From the NCBI GenBank assembly GCA_958450365.1, contig CAUEEP010000729.1:2877001-2941000 (forward strand): a stretch of 64,000 nt of DNA, read 5' to 3'. Position numbers and translations under genes: made by a program. Every line of letters begins with the position of its first letter. Positions within the stretch are counted from its first letter, which is position 1. The notes under the pieces were generated by a model. That model saw only the letters and a list, made by a program, of their open reading frames with translations, did not search any database and was not told the origin of the DNA. Below, one piece after another: positions 21,471 to 34,900 of the stretch. Source of the DNA: Mesorhabditis belari (Eukaryota; Nematoda; Chromadorea; Rhabditida; Rhabditidae).

Positions 21471-22790
21471 AGCAATATGACGGGTATATACAACCATGAT
21501 AGTGGTTTTACCCATCTAGCGTCAAAGCTCACTATTATATTTCGCGGTCCATTCAATTACTGGGATGATTTGTGTATTTTTTTGTGCTAAGCTGTCTTTT
21601 CCCAATCTTGAAGGTCAGCTCTTTTCAGTCGGTTCTTTTGTGGGTAAAGGATAGGGTGGAAGAAACGTGAAAGTTCGGGAAATGGATATACTTAGAGTTC
21701 TCGCCATTTCTCTGGCCAGTACGGGAAGTTCCCAGTAAAAGGGTTTGTTTAGTAGCTAGTCAACAGACAGCTTCGATAAAAATTGAAAAGTTTAATAGAT
21801 TTATTGAAAAACTAGGGGGGGGGAGGTTGGGGATGTGTATCTAAATGAACTACACCCCCTTCAGTTTTTCGTCATAACTTTACATTTGGGCTAACGCAAA
21901 CATAAAAATGTAGGAAATTTAATTTTGTATCTAGTTTTACTACTTTCTGTTGATTAGATTAGGTACTTTAGAGAAAGTAGCTAGAATTTGGTCCTCTCTT
22001 TTCACATTAGAGATTTAACAATTTAATCCTAATCAATTATGAACTCTATTTGTCCATCAGCTTTACAGCTATCGTTTTTTAGGCTTTAGGGCAATCGAAT
22101 CTCCTATCTGGAGTGTCATAACAGCGTTGAAAATATGTGGTGTTATTTTGGAAAATAAAAAATGAATTAATGTTTTTTCTTTCTCCTGAATTGTACAATT
22201 TCAACTTGTAAATAAAATCGAGGTAAATAAAGTTGATCGAGGCGATCAAATCCCAATTTGAATAAAGAAATTAAAGCAGTTTCAGCAGCACAATATCACA
22301 AAAAAAATAAAAATAAACGTTTAAATGTTTAAATTTCAATTACGGGTTTGGGCATCAAAAGTGCCTCAAAAACTGTCTAAAAGTTGAACAGTTTCCAGTC
22401 CAGATTGATCCAGTTCCAGTTTCCAGTCAATGACATTTTCCAGTCCAGTCAAAATTTAGTCGTGGTCCATTCAATTACTGGTATAGTTTGTGTATATTTT
22501 TGTGTATAACTTTAAGGTCCTCTTGTAAAGCAATATGACGGGTATATACAACCATGATAGTGATTTTACCCATCTAGCGTCAAAGTTCACTATTATTTGT
22601 TTTCCATTCAATTACTGGTATAGTTTGTGTATTTTTTTGTGCTAAGCTGTCTTTTCCCAATCTTGAAGGTCAGCTCTTTTTAGCCGGTTCTTTTGTGGGT
22701 AAAGGATAGGGTGGAAGAACACGGGGAAATGGATATATTTAGAGTTTTCGCCATTTCTCTGACCAGTACAGGAAGTTCCCATTGAAAGAA
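21445..22790 (+). repeat. About 290-bp direct repeat: 21445–21738 and 22505–22790
   Basis: Both copies run from actttaaggtcctcttgtaa to a cagtac-ggaagttccca block at high identity. A shorter partial copy lies at about 22443–22500. The interval 21739–22504 shows no gene. Confidence 0.85.
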
Positions 22791-23113
22791 TTGAAAAGTC
22801 TAATGGGATATTTAGAAAAATAGAGACGGGAAAGGGAAAAGGGGGAATGTGTACCCCCGAAAGCTTGATAAATCCATCACTTGAAAAAAAATCCGTCGCA
22901 AGAAATGATCCGATAGGGAAGAACTCGGAGGGGGATAGTTGATATTTCAGCGCTCTCCTGCACATTTTTTGGGGAAATTTGCACGAATTTCTCGGGATAG
23001 CTGCAAAAAGCTGGATAACTGTAAAAAAGGCGAATACATCGGAGACAAGGTCAACTCGGTTGAACGGAATGGCAAGGAAAAACCCGAAAAAAAAGATCAT
23101 GAACAAGGATGGG

Positions 23114-23121
23114 TATATAAA
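23114..23121 (+). promoter_or_regulatory. TATA box of the eight-cysteine peptide gene
   Basis: TATATAAA lies 62 bp upstream of the ATG at 23176. Confidence 0.65.
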
Positions 23122-23175
23122 GAAGATAAGGAACAATCCCATTTCTTTGCAAACACTCATCCTGTCCTCTTCGAA

Positions 23176-24000
23176 ATGAAAGCTTTCCCCATTCTCTGCG
23201 CCGTACTCTTCGCTTTCGGTGAGTTTTGGCTTTAAGGTTAATCTTCAAGAGAGGAGCTTTGAAATTTTGTAAACTTAAAAAAGCAAGCTCTAATTTCAAA
23301 AAAACCCCTCGTATTTTGCAAGGTAAAAGAAGATCTCCGGACCATCCTTTCCAGGCATTTTCAGGGATAACTAGATCTAAGAATTTACAGTTACTTACAC
23401 AAAACTATAAGAAATGCTTTAAACTGCTCAGTAATACGTGGATAGGCTTCATATACCTAAAATAAGAAAAAACATGATGAAAACAAGGAACTTCTGAAGA
23501 AACTTCAAGCCAAATGAATTTCAGTTAATATTCAGTTAATCCTTTTCAATCTTCTTTTTTCAGACAAGTCTTCGTAGTCTCTAAACTCGATATACCCTAT
23601 GACTCGCCTTTAACATTCTAATATGCCTACTTGATCGGTTCTTTACCAAGATTTTATTTATTTTCTCATTGAGCAAGATTTAGGAGCCTACTTCTCGATC
23701 GTCTCCGCCGTTTCCGACGTCTCCGACGTCTCCGCCGTTTCCGCCGTTTCCGCCGTTGCCCATCCAGAGTCTCTCACCGTGATCCATGTCGCACTCTGTG
23801 ATGTCAATTGCACCGTAAGTCACACTCTCAGACAAAATCTCTCCACTTTTAAACGTGAATACAACGTAAACGTAAATCGTTAATGCATAAACACAAATGA
23901 AATTTGCCGATTTTAGGTGGGATCATGTTACACGTGCTGTACAATCAACCAATATCCCCAGGGAGGAATCTGCATGAACCTTTGGTGTTATTGCAACTGA
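23176..24000 (+). CDS. Small secreted eight-cysteine peptide, defensin/knottin-like
   Basis: Exons 23176–23218, 23684–23814 and 23917–24000 are phase-consistent and encode 85 residues. The signal peptide is MKAFPILCAVLFAFG, with the hydrophobic stretch running on into exon 2. A low-complexity propeptide follows, built of VSDV/VSAV repeats. The C-terminal 34 residues hold eight Cys in the order CxxxCxxxxCxxCC, then a loop, then CxxxxxCxC. This spacing suggests four disulfides. The layout (signal, spacer, Cys-rich end) is that of secreted host-defence peptides, but the Cys pattern matches none I can name. AATAAA follows at about 24055. Confidence 0.8.
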
Positions 24001-24712
24001 TTCTGATTGGCTTTTTAAAGTGCATAAACTGTAATTAGAAAATGTCATTGCATCAATAAATCTTTTTTCCGTATTCATCCGTCAATGAAAGCGAAAAGCG
24101 ATTACACCCGTAACAAATGAACAAAAAAATAAAACCAAATCAAGCAAACAGAAGGTTTTTTAAAAATAGAAAGAATTCAGCTTTCAGCTTTCAACTCGAG
24201 GTGACAAAAGTCGAAACAGTTTTGCTGATGTTTTTGCTCGCAACCATTTTTGAGATGCTAATTGCTGCTAAGCCTTTGTCCGCCTCTTTCCTCTTCGTCT
24301 TTCTTTTCTTTCTCAAAAGGATCAGACCAATGAAGCTGAAATTTTGAGGGTTTCATTGGTAGATATAGTATTTCATAGCTGTATTAAGCAGGTAAAAAAT
24401 TTGATTTGTCTGAAAACCCAAGGGAAAACCTCAAAAGAAAACCAACCTTATTAGGAAAAGAGATTATAAAACTTGCAATGGGGCAAAGAGGTAAACTATA
24501 TTGTTGCGTAGTTTTATGAAACCGATTTTCTCACCTCATGGTTTTCCTTTCAGTCTTTATTTTTTTGTACGATGAGCTAGGCACTGGCACGATGAGCCAG
24601 CTAGGCACCTATGTGGACGAACGCCTATTGTGCGAGATTTAATATGCGACGCTATCCGTTCAACTCCATTGTGTACAAGACGAGACCAACGCCTGAGTTC
24701 CGTATAAAAGCA
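24001..24712. other. Intergenic
   Basis: No gene supported. Short open frames here lack splice partners. Confidence 0.5.
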
Positions 24713-25200
24713 ATGTGAACGAGTGCCGTGGAGTGTCTCTACTCTCCCAAGAGAAATTCATCGGGTCCATCCGGGTCTTGTGCAAAATCTCTGGCTTAAT
24801 TTGTCCGCTGACAAAGACGCTGACAACAAATATTCAGCCTTTTTCACGCGTTCTCATTTCTTGCTTTCACTTTCATCGCTGTGGCCTATCGAACATATTG
24901 GCCAATGGGAGATCTGCTGGGTACGACTGTTGGAGGACTCATTTTTGTACGCTATGAACATATGAATACTCTATTGTTCTATTCATTTAGATGCCAATGT
25001 ATTTCACGATGATCTCCCCGTGGATAGTTTATGTGATTGTTGTGAAAGGCGAAAAGAAACGTGTCGATCAAACAAAGGAATTGATTGATTTGGGAGCGCA
25101 GGCGAGGAGGGTTTATTTTGATACGCTTCGATCGCAATGGGAAGTCAAGGCGACTCCCATTCAGAGGTCGACAAACACTCATCCAAAAATCCACAATTAG
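24713..25200 (+). pseudogene. 3' part of a chemoreceptor GPCR, probably Sre-like
   Basis: Two clear exons, 24838–24946 and 24991–25200, are joined in phase 0 by a 44-bp intron. They encode a TM6-like segment (FLAFTFIAVAYRTYW), then TM7 (PMYFTMISPWIVYVIVV), a basic stretch and a tail with ARRVYFDTLRSQWE. A possible preceding exon lies at 24713–24773 (SLLSQEKFIGSIRV). The tail resembles the acidic/aromatic-Phe-x-x-Leu-x-x-x-Trp end of Sre receptors. TM1–5 were not found, so this is a truncated copy or has very divergent upstream exons. A second, inverted copy of the last exon lies at 47575–47900 with a stop. Confidence 0.45.
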
Positions 25201-25620
25201 GCCAGAGCTATTGGGCTGGGAAGAATGAAATGGCGCCGAACTTTAAAGACACCTTTTGCACGCATAAAGCCCTCTTTAAACACGCGTTTTTCTCATCAAA
25301 ACGGTGCACTATTTCTTTACAAAATGACTTTTGAGAGATTCCATAAAGCTTTTCTTTTGTCGAGTTTATGGACTCCCAAAAACCGCTAGTCAAAATGGCA
25401 GAGTTCGACGCATCGTTTGAAAGAGTTTTTTTTCACTAAAATCTCCTTTGGTGTCTTCATAAAAAGGTAGAGCACACTCAATTACATTATTTGCCAAATT
25501 TTCAGAAAGATCGCTCCAACCGTTTTTTCTAGATGAAAATTTATAGATTTTGTGAAAAAATTGCCTTTTGTTGAGGCGCTGTTTGAGTTCTCTTTTAAAT
25601 GTCATTTTGTAGAGAATTAG
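25030..25620 (+). repeat. Segment also present inverted at about 47360–47900
   Basis: It spans the end of the Sre-like last exon and about 400 bp of its 3' flank. In the distant copy it is reverse-complemented, with small deletions and shuffling. Confidence 0.8.
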
Positions 25621-26916
25621 TTAAACTTTCTGCTAATATCAAATGTGTATCATTTGGCGAAGTAGTTTTAGAAATTTCTTTGATTTTCGGCGTCATTTCA
25701 TTCTCCCCAACCCAATAAGTCTCTAGTTCTAGCCGAGCCTTTGCCAGAACTCTAGATATTAGCATCTTCATCTATTCAATTTGAACTAGACGGCTTTAAC
25801 TGTTAGTAATGCTTTAAAGAAAGTGGTAATACAAGACATTTGCCGATCCCCTAAGGTTCTACCAGTCGTTTGGTCCAAAATGGGTCCAACTCTTTTTATT
25901 AGTCTCACAGTCAGATGAGAATCTATAAATATGAAAACGTTATCTTGATCAATGATAAAATTGTGCATGCTGGTGTGGTTATCTAACCTAAAACCCAAGA
26001 GTTGTATGATATAGTATTATGCTGATCTAGTAGAGGAAGCAAGAAAAAAATACACACAAATCGTTTGCTTTTAGACCAAAGGTCCATCACTTTGTGCGTT
26101 GCTTCCGAAAAGTTCACTCCGTCTCCGAAATAATAACAATGACACTGTTTAGCAAGAGATAAAAGAAAGGATAAAAAGCCTAAAAGTCTTAAATAAAGTC
26201 ACAAGGTCAGATCAAAGGGCGATCATCCCTCCAGTCAAGTAAGATTGTCTTAAATTCAATAAATTTTTCAATGCCAAAAGTATTTACGGTATTTCACACG
26301 TCAGGTTGTTGAAAAACACATCCATTGATTATTTCTTTTTAGTAAGATTTTCACTTTTTCCATTAAAGTCTCAATCTTAAGAAAAATGGGCAGAAGAGAG
26401 CCAAATTTGGCAACATCGGATAAGAATTGCTGTTGTAGGGGGTACAGTGGGTGGAGATGAGAGAAAATGTGAGCATGTCATGGTGTCTTTTTAGAAAGAA
26501 ACTGTACCTGAACTTAATAGTTGACACTCAATGATATTAGAAAGAATTGCCTCAAGGGTGGGCAAGAATCATGTGACGAGCTGTGGGCGTGAACGGGTCT
26601 CTATGGGACGGGCGCTACGAGAAGTGGCTCTTGGACCGACCGATCGCCCGTCGATTACCCAGCTGATCATGAGACATCCTCCTACTACTATTGGATGGTT
26701 TGGCTTTTTAATTTGGTTCTGAACTCGGTTATACTTGTAATTATAACCTATTACTATAGCCTATAATACTTATGACTCTGCATAATCGATGAGCTCTCAT
26801 TGTGAAGGATTCAAGTTTATGGTTGCTTTATGTAACATTAAAGAAATGTATTGATTTAAGAAAAGCTGAGTCGAAACATGATTAGAGCTCGAAATAAGTG
26901 CGAACAGTTATGTGCA
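25621..26916. other. Intergenic
   Basis: Nothing with splice-consistent coding structure seen. It is plain AT-rich sequence with a few short open frames. Confidence 0.5.
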
Positions 26917-27560
26917 GGGTGCGGCAGATATAGTATTGCGCTCTACAAAAATCTGATTTTCTCAAAAACCAAAAGAGTTGACAGCTTAGGTTGATCTAAA
27001 ATAGGTTTCCAAAAAAAGCAAAAGAAAGAAAAGGTAAGAGGATTCAAACCTACGAGGAACAGACTTGCAAGCGAGCACTCTACCACTCGGCCACCGCTCC
27101 AGCCCTTCCGCCCTTACGAAAGGCCTTAAGGATATACGCCAAAAATTTTTGTGGCAGATCTCTCGCGATTCCGCGTCATACAGCATCAGAATCAGCGAAA
27201 AATTCTGCATCTGAAGGTCTAGGTCTCATTTTCAATCTCCACATCACCCTCATGACTTTCCATTGTCAGTTTAACTCGTGCATTGTGGAGTGGGTTAACT
27301 TTGCCATAGGTGAACGGGCGTTGTCGTGTTGGAGAATGACTTTTTCAAATTGAGGTGCTTTTGCTTAAACTTCTCATCGAGTTTTTTGAGCTGGTCGATG
27401 TATGATAGTCGAATCATTTGATCACCATCCGGGTTGAACATGTTGATCTTTGTCTCGTCACTCCAGAGAACCCTCTTGCAATCGTCTACCGTCCAATGTT
27501 TGTACCTCTTTACGAAGGCCAGTCGCAATCGCTGATGCCTCAAAACCATCAGAGGGAAAA
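26917..27560 (-). pseudogene. Truncated Tc1-like element and transposase fragment
   Basis: A Tc1-type end (CAGGGTGCGGCAGATATAGT) starts at 26917. On the minus strand 27549–27330 encodes FVKRYKHWTVDDCKRVLWSDETKIN, the Tc1 block with the first catalytic Asp (key residues WSDET). After a frameshift, LQHDNA supplies the second. The N-terminal DNA-binding region and the final Glu region are missing. Confidence 0.8.
27033..27101 (-). repeat. tRNA-like sequence, probably a tRNA-derived repeat
   Basis: The minus strand has a perfect A box (TGGCCGAGTGG) and a near-perfect B box (GGTTTGAATCC), with a T-run after the end. The anticodon loop would read CTTGCAA (anticodon TGC), but the anticodon and acceptor stems do not pair well. 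It is a degenerate copy rather than a working tRNA. Confidence 0.55.
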
Positions 27561-27803
27561 AATATTCTACTTTGTCGGAGTATCCAGATATCTCTTCCTA
27601 GAACATAATAAATTAATTCCGAAAAATCAGAATAATGTATCAAAAACAAAGTTTTCATAACAATCAACCAGTGGGTCAAGAGTTTTTTTGCGACTCAAAG
27701 TTAATGTTCTTAGTTTGTTTGTGCTAAAATGAATCGCCCCCAATGAATCGAAACTATCGTTACAGTACTCGCTGAAAGAAAGTGACAGCTGATATTGTGT
27801 TAC

Positions 27804-27965
27804 CTGTTTGAACTCATTGATTTTCTCCTTTGACAGCATTCCCCATATATGCTTGAGGAACGGCAGTTTTCCTTGGATTCGCCCGAGTCCAATCGACTCG
27901 ACACAACACACGGCAAGGAGGAACAACAAAGAGACATGAAAGAGTTGACATGAAAGACTTGACAT
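27804..27965 (-). pseudogene. Stray inverted copy of astacin exon 1
   Basis: The minus-strand frame from ATG 27965 to a GTAACA donor at 27803 encodes the same signal peptide and propeptide start as the astacin exon at 28939–29091. It is longer by three codons, through a short duplication of tcatgtcaactct. The similarity continues on both sides (about 27660–28060 against 28855–29170). No exon 2 follows on this strand. It is still open and could act as an alternative first exon only after an inversion. Confidence 0.85.
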
Positions 27966-28938
27966 TCTAAAGAGAAACGGAGTCTTTGAACAGTTTAAGA
28001 GTTGGGCTAAGAAAGAAAGGAAGTAATCCAACTTAAAGACTGCTTCCCAATAAAAACAGCTCCTTAATCCGAAAACCAGAGCACATTCGCTAAATTATTC
28101 GCTTTCTTCTAAAGGTTTTTCTGAAACGGTCATTTTTGTCCAAAAAGTTTTGTTTTAATCCTTTCAGGAGCAATGGGTCAAGACTTTTTTGATGACTGTA
28201 TCTATCTTTATCGATAAGGTTCGATAAATTTGGAGAGAATCGATATAGAAACAAAAACAACAACAAAAACAATATAGAAACAATACTGATAGATCCTGGA
28301 TTTTGAGCAAAAATATGAAAAATTCCAAAAAAATTTGAAATGAATTTTTTCAGAGACCCAGAGATCAAAAGTGTATAGGCTTTTGAATTGACGATTTTAG
28401 AAAGAACTTAGACTGTACTTCAATATAGAATAGAAAATCGTATAGCCAACTTCCATATAGGCCATTCATGATAGAAGCGTCTCGTGCAAACGCAAAAAGG
28501 GAAATTTTCGACTGGCACAGTTGGGGGTCAAGAGTGTATAAGTGGTATTTTGGGATTTTTTTTTTCTTGTTTCTTCTACAATAGAATTTGGATTTCCGGT
28601 CGATGTAGAATTTAATTTTAAAAAATGTCTACGTGCCGCACAAAAAGAAATCACGGTCATTTTTGCGGCTGTCATCTATTATATAAGAGAGGACCGGAAT
28701 CAAAAGTACAACGGCGACTGAATGATCGCTCTCGCTCACAACCTGATCTTGACTTTTTTGAGAAGGGGTATAGTGGGTTTTTCGTTTTTTGATTTTGATC
28801 TGGGTTTTCGGTTTTTTTATATGATATTTGTACAATATTTTTACAATCTTAGCAAATTATTAGAAGCAGTCTTTAAGTTGGATTACGTCCTTTCTTTCTT
28901 AGCCCAACTCCTAAATAAAGACTCCGTTTCTCTTTAGA
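27966..28938. other. Spacer between the two inverted first-exon copies
   Basis: The outer ends are part of the inverted duplication. The middle (28060–28855) shows no coding or repeat structure. Confidence 0.5.
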
Positions 28939-31900
28939 ATGTCAAGTCAACTCTTTCATGTCTCTTTGTTGTTCCTCCTTGCCGTGTGTTGTGTCGAGTC
29001 GATTGGACTCGGGCGAATCCAAGGAAAACTGCCGTTCATCAAGCATAAATGGGGAATGCTGTCAAAGGAGAAAATCAATGAGTTCAAACAGGTAACACAG
29101 TATCAGCTTCACTTCAGTGACAGCTTCAGTGACAGCTTCACTTTCTGCCGGCGAGTACTGTAAAGATAGTTTCGATCTCGCCTAAAAGTCAATCAAAATA
29201 TTATTTTAGTCTTTCGGACGGGCAACAAACGTTGACCGATTCCTAATGGCATTGGATCGAATGAACACAGCGAGGAGAGATTACAAGCCAACCGATGCGG
29301 AAAAAGCTGAATGGGCCGCAAAGCTTAAAGTTTCTTTACATGAATTTACATAATTTCAAATCGAACTTCAAATTCCTTTTCTTTTAGTGATATTTTCATT
29401 TCAGCATCTCCAAAACTACGTTCGATCCCCACGACTCCCAAATGAAAAGACCATTGATGAGGTTCGTCGACTTTTCAGGGTTTCTATGCTTTTTTCACTT
29501 TTCTTTATATTGTATTAGTAATTGGCTTCTTATAAAGAAGATGGGATTCACTATTTTCCAGATCAATCAGGCTGCTGGTTTGGCCGAATCATTGTATGGA
29601 GGAGATATGAAGCTCACAGAGTTCGTTTTCTTTTTTCTTTATCTAAACTTTGAATTAAACCTGTAGAAATTAATCGTCTTTTAAAGTTTTTATTATTGGC
29701 AAGCTTGACGAAAGAAACTCCGAAGGGCTTTCTGAAAAAAAGGGCTTTCTATAAACAGCACTTTATGGCTTAAATGGGTATTGAAGATTGAGCTGATCGT
29801 GAGGCAATACAAAATTTTCTTTTCTTTTAAAGGATTGACAATATACCTTTTTTTTTCTCTATAGCGCGCAAGTCGATGCTTTGCTTGGAGAGTTTGTCGA
29901 TGATGATGAAGTCGAAGGACAAGTTGAAACAAGAGAGAAGAGACAGGTTTTTTTCTGAAGGCCGTTTGTTTTCCAATCTGAACTGTGCAGGCCTATTATG
30001 ATGGTGGATATCCGTACATTACCTGGGGTACAACTTTCTACTATTATTTTGATGAAAATTATGCCCCGGCCAAACAAACGGTTGCACGAATGGCAATCGC
30101 TTTTTGGGCAAATGTGACTTGTATCAATTTTGTGGAAGACGAAAATGCTCCGTAAGTTTTTCATAATAAGGCGGAGGGAGGATCAAAATAACCAGCAATT
30201 TTTCATGACTAGCCTGGCATGATGATGATAATATTCAGAAATCGTGTCCGTTTCTACTTGGGCACCCTTTGCAATTCGAATGTTGGAATGGTTGGTGGAG
30301 AGCAAAGTATCCAATTGACAGAAGGCTGTGCTAATAATGTAAGTGAGCCAGAAAAACTCGATTTACAAGAAATTTCGTAAAAAAAACTTCTTTCTAGCAA
30401 ACTAAGACTGAAGCGAGTTATGCCTTATTAACTTTACTAACATTATACTTTATTATTAACACCAGTTGAGGTTTCTCTGTCTGAGTGTTTTGAGGCTAAT
30501 GCAAAGTTTGTCGAGCCCTCCCTCCCATAGGCCGCCGACAGACAGACACTTGATTTTTATATATATTAACATGCCTTATTTATCTTTTTTTCTACTTTCC
30601 AGATTTATTGTATTTTAGCTCTCACCCGATGCCTTTTCTGAGAGCCTCGTGTAGCCTTGTTTATAAGAGTGGATTTCAGTTTCGTAACGCGGCTCACGAG
30701 ATCGCTCACGCTCTCGGATTCTTTCACATAATGAGCCGATTCGACAGAAATGATTCCATAACCGTATACCTGGATAATGTGAAAGCGGAGAGTAAAGGAA
30801 ACTATCGCGAGGCTTGTTTCAGTCTTGTGGCAACGACAGCTAGTTTTAGACCAGCAACACCAGCAACTACAACTATGGAATTCCATATGATTATGGAAGT
30901 CTCATGCAATACGATGAGACGGCCTTTTCCATTGACGGTACGACAAAGACGATGATGGCCAAGGTTTGATAGCCAATAGCCAGCATTGACTTCAACCAAG
31001 AGAATTGCTGACTAGAAGTAATTCTCTGATTCCAGGTTATACCTTATCAAAATGTGATGGGGGGAAATCAGGTGTCCTTCTACGATATTTCGATGATGAA
31101 CGAACATTATCAATGCAAACGTTTGTTGTCTAAAGTTTAACAAAGTTTAAGAATTAAACAGCTAGCCATAGCGATCAACAATAGTTAAACTAGTTAATCA
31201 TAGTCTAAACTTTTAACAAAAAAATTTTCTAGAGCCAAAGACTGGTCCTATTATTGATTGTTGAATGAAATCATAATTTTAAAAATATATGATAAAAGAT
31301 GAGACCAAGTAAGCAAAAAAAACTATAGAATTCTGTCCAACTGGGGCAACATGTGTGAATGGAGGCTTCAGAGATTCGAAAAACTGCAATATTTGTTTTT
31401 GCCCAAGTGGATGGGGTGGACCGACTTGCTCGGATAGGGTTGGCGATAGCTTTGCTAATTTTGGGAATAACTTCCTGCTTTAGGCGCCCGGTTGTGGAGC
31501 TACTCTGACGGCCACTACAACGCTACAAACGCAAAATTGGACTATTGGAACAGCTAATGTTGAAAATCCCACCTTTGAGACGTGCAGTTTTTTGATTAAA
31601 GTGAGTAGAGCAATACCCGCAGATAGCAAAATCATTCCCAGGCTCCTGCCGGAAATAAAGTCGAGGTGGTGATCAAGGCTCTCACCAGCGATAAATGCAC
31701 AGCGGGTTGTACACAAAAAAGCATCGAGGTGAAAGGGAGCAGCGATCATCGACTCACTGGGCTCCGGTTAGTCGGCTTATTGTTAGCCAAAATTTTCGTT
31801 TCTCATAGAGATCCCAGATTTTGAACAATGGCTTGATTATCCAAACAATAAGCAAGAGTGGCAAATTCCCTTCAAATGTAAAGATATTCAATTTACTCGA

Positions 31901-34900
31901 TGTGTAAAGAGGATTACGGTGGTGGTTTTTGGTGCTAAAGTGAAAGATTTAGGCTCTCATTTTTTATACTTTTGGTGCTAAAGTGAATGATACACTTTTT
32001 TACGCTTTGATGATACCCCTATTGATGACTCTGATAGTGCCACCATGGTCATCACCACGATTACACTTTTGGCATAAAGTTAATACTTTGTACGGACATC
32101 GTGGTGTATACATTTTCATTTGTCATTGATCATCACATTGGTCTCTTAAAGATTCATGTTTGAATACTTCCCCAAATTTTTGTAAGATCTCAACAGTCCA
32201 TAAGGTGTTTGAATGACAATGACCATGGTCTCAGGCTCATGATAGGGGTATCATGAAAGCGTAAAAACAGTGAAAAAATGAGAGCACAAATCTTTTACTT
32301 TGGCACCACAACCCCGATCCTCTTGCCACCAGAAGCTTTTTGTATCGAACACCCTGTATAGTCCCTGAATGATTAAGCCGTAGTCTAGTCCAAAAATCGG
32401 TCCTCGGAGGAACCAATCGCTTTCTGTTCGTTTTCGGATTGCTTAAACTTTTCAATTCTTTCAGCTATTGTTGCATAGAGGATGTCGGGAAGAAAATTAT
32501 TTCTGAAGGCCATATAGTGCCAGTAATCATCAACAATCGATACCGGATTAGCTCTTATTCGTTTACCTACAGATCTGGCGAGTGCTAGTTTTTTTTAGGT
32601 AAATTAACTGTGTGCTTACAGTATCCGCATCAACCACTTCTACCGTTACGACAAGCCAAATGCCGTATGCTAGTGCCACTTATGACTCGCCGACAAATCC
32701 ATCAACAACCACATCAAAACCGGCAACTACAACGCAGAAGGCAGCATGTGTTGATAAATCATTGTGAGTAATACCATTGCTGAAATGGCATGGTGGGTGG
32801 ATAATTTCCAGTTGTGCCCAATGGATTGCTGATTACAACTATTGCGATGAACCGACGTATGGTGCAGCGCAGAAGAAAGAGAACTGCCCAGTCTCTTGCA
32901 AGATGTGTAGTGATCAGATTTGGCCAGCACCCACAACAAAAACAAGCACCACTACCACGAAGGCACCAACAACGACAACTACGACATGTACTGATAAAAC
33001 TGGGTGGGTTCGATTAGGTTGAGTACTACCTTCATTTCATTATCTAAATGAGTCTCAAACTACCAAATACCAAACGACTTCTTTCATTATAAATGTTTAT
33101 CATTTACTTTTTGTCATTTTTAAACAATTCTTAATATTTTCGAATAGTCTGCGAGAACGAAAACTAGAAAAGCCAAGCTCTATTGATTTACGTGCATCAA
33201 TGAGACATGCTGACTCCATTTTTATGAACATATCCGAGTGAATTGAGCCATTTGAGTGAACTTTGCACTGTTTAAGGCGATCAGGATAGATTTCGTTGAC
33301 CATAAGACTAAACAAGAGCATAAGTGCTAAAAATGGGTTACACCATTAGAACTATTAGGTTCAGTACTAAGTCTTGTACCCATCATTTCATTATCGAAAT
33401 GGACGAGTCTTAAACTACCAAATACCAAACGGTTTCTTTCATTATAAATGTTTATCATTTACTTTTTGTCATTTTTAAACAATTTTGAGTATTTTAGAAT
33501 AATCTGCGAGTCCGAAAACTGGTATTTTTAAAAATCTTGAAAAATGAACACATAAAGAACACCGCTAAACGAATTATTCTGAAATCTTGGTTGTGGACCT
33601 AATACTTGGGCGCTATCTTTTTTATTGTGCCATCAAAATAGGTTTAATTCAAAGAAACGGTCCAAATCGCACCATCGGACCCTGTCGTTTTTGAACACTC
33701 GGCTTCTTGCTAATGAAAAACCTTAAAAACAAAGCTTTTCAGAAGTTTTCAAAAGAGATTTGCAAGAGAAATGATTAGGCTATCTAACGAAAGAAGTCTG
33801 AGACTTATTCAATTAGAAAATGAATGTGGGTGCAAGACTTCGTACTCAACATGATATGTGATTGATGGAATGTGTATCTCAAAAGCTTGTAGCTGTCCCG
33901 GGTGGATCGCTGACTTGAACTTCTGTGAATCGACCGAATACAGCACACAAACAAAGAAAGACTATTGTCCTGTTTCTTGTGGTTTGTGCGACGGTGTCCA
34001 GACCACCTCAAAGAAGACCACGACAACGCCTTTAACCGGTAATTACAATTATTTAGTTGTAATGGCTTATTTGTAATGGAATAAGGCAAAAGATTAGGCC
34101 AGTTTTTTCCTATTGAAATAACCGTTGTTAGGAAGCGAACAACTCTTTTCAGCTTGTCAAAGATGTACGAAAAACGTGGACGAAATATACAACGAGAAGT
34201 ACTACGCCAAATTGGGAACGCCAGCTTACCGCTACAGGTGAGATTTATTGAGTTATCGCACAAGTTTTTGGTATAATGAACGGCTATCAACTGAATGGCT
34301 CAATGAGGTAATGCCCCTTTAAGGTAATGAGACTTACTTTCAGCAATGATCCAGCCAACAACAATTGTTTGATTGCCGATTGGTTTTGTCGAGTGAATGC
34401 TCCCGAAACGACCGTAAGTCAATTTTATCTGGAAAAAAGCCAAGCTGTACAATAGCTAACTTTTCAAGTTATCGGACATTTGATACGCGCCCGCCCCTTT
34501 CGCCATTGGCTTCTGGGTGTCCACTTTAAATACTCTTAGTATCACTAGATGGACCAAGTCTTTCTCGGTTGATTGGTACAAAAGCTATTTCAATTGGACA
34601 GCCCAAAGCCAAGATATTTCAGCTCAAAGCTATTATGCTAATGGCAAAGGGGCGGGGCGCGTTTCAAATGTCCCACAATCAACTTTTCAGGCCGTCTTCG
34701 AGTTGTGGCAAGGGGAATCCTATACAGAAAATTTATACGGTTACAGAGAAGATGGAAAGAGCTCGGTTTGTCCTTAATTATTCTGAGAAATAGAATCAGG
34801 AAATCAATTACTAAATATTGAAAACTTATAGATTGGCTACAATAGCACCATTGCTGGAGGCGACTATCGACCATTTGTGTGTAACGATGATGAACAGTGG

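Noticed and set aside
22642..23160. 172-codon minus-strand frame opposite the peptide-gene promoter
   Set aside because: Overlaps the TATA region and a dispersed repeat, has no splice or start support, and reads as low-complexity Phe/Ile-rich sequence.
27033..27101. Functional tRNA-Ala (TGC)
   Set aside because: Good A and B boxes but anticodon and acceptor stems do not pair.
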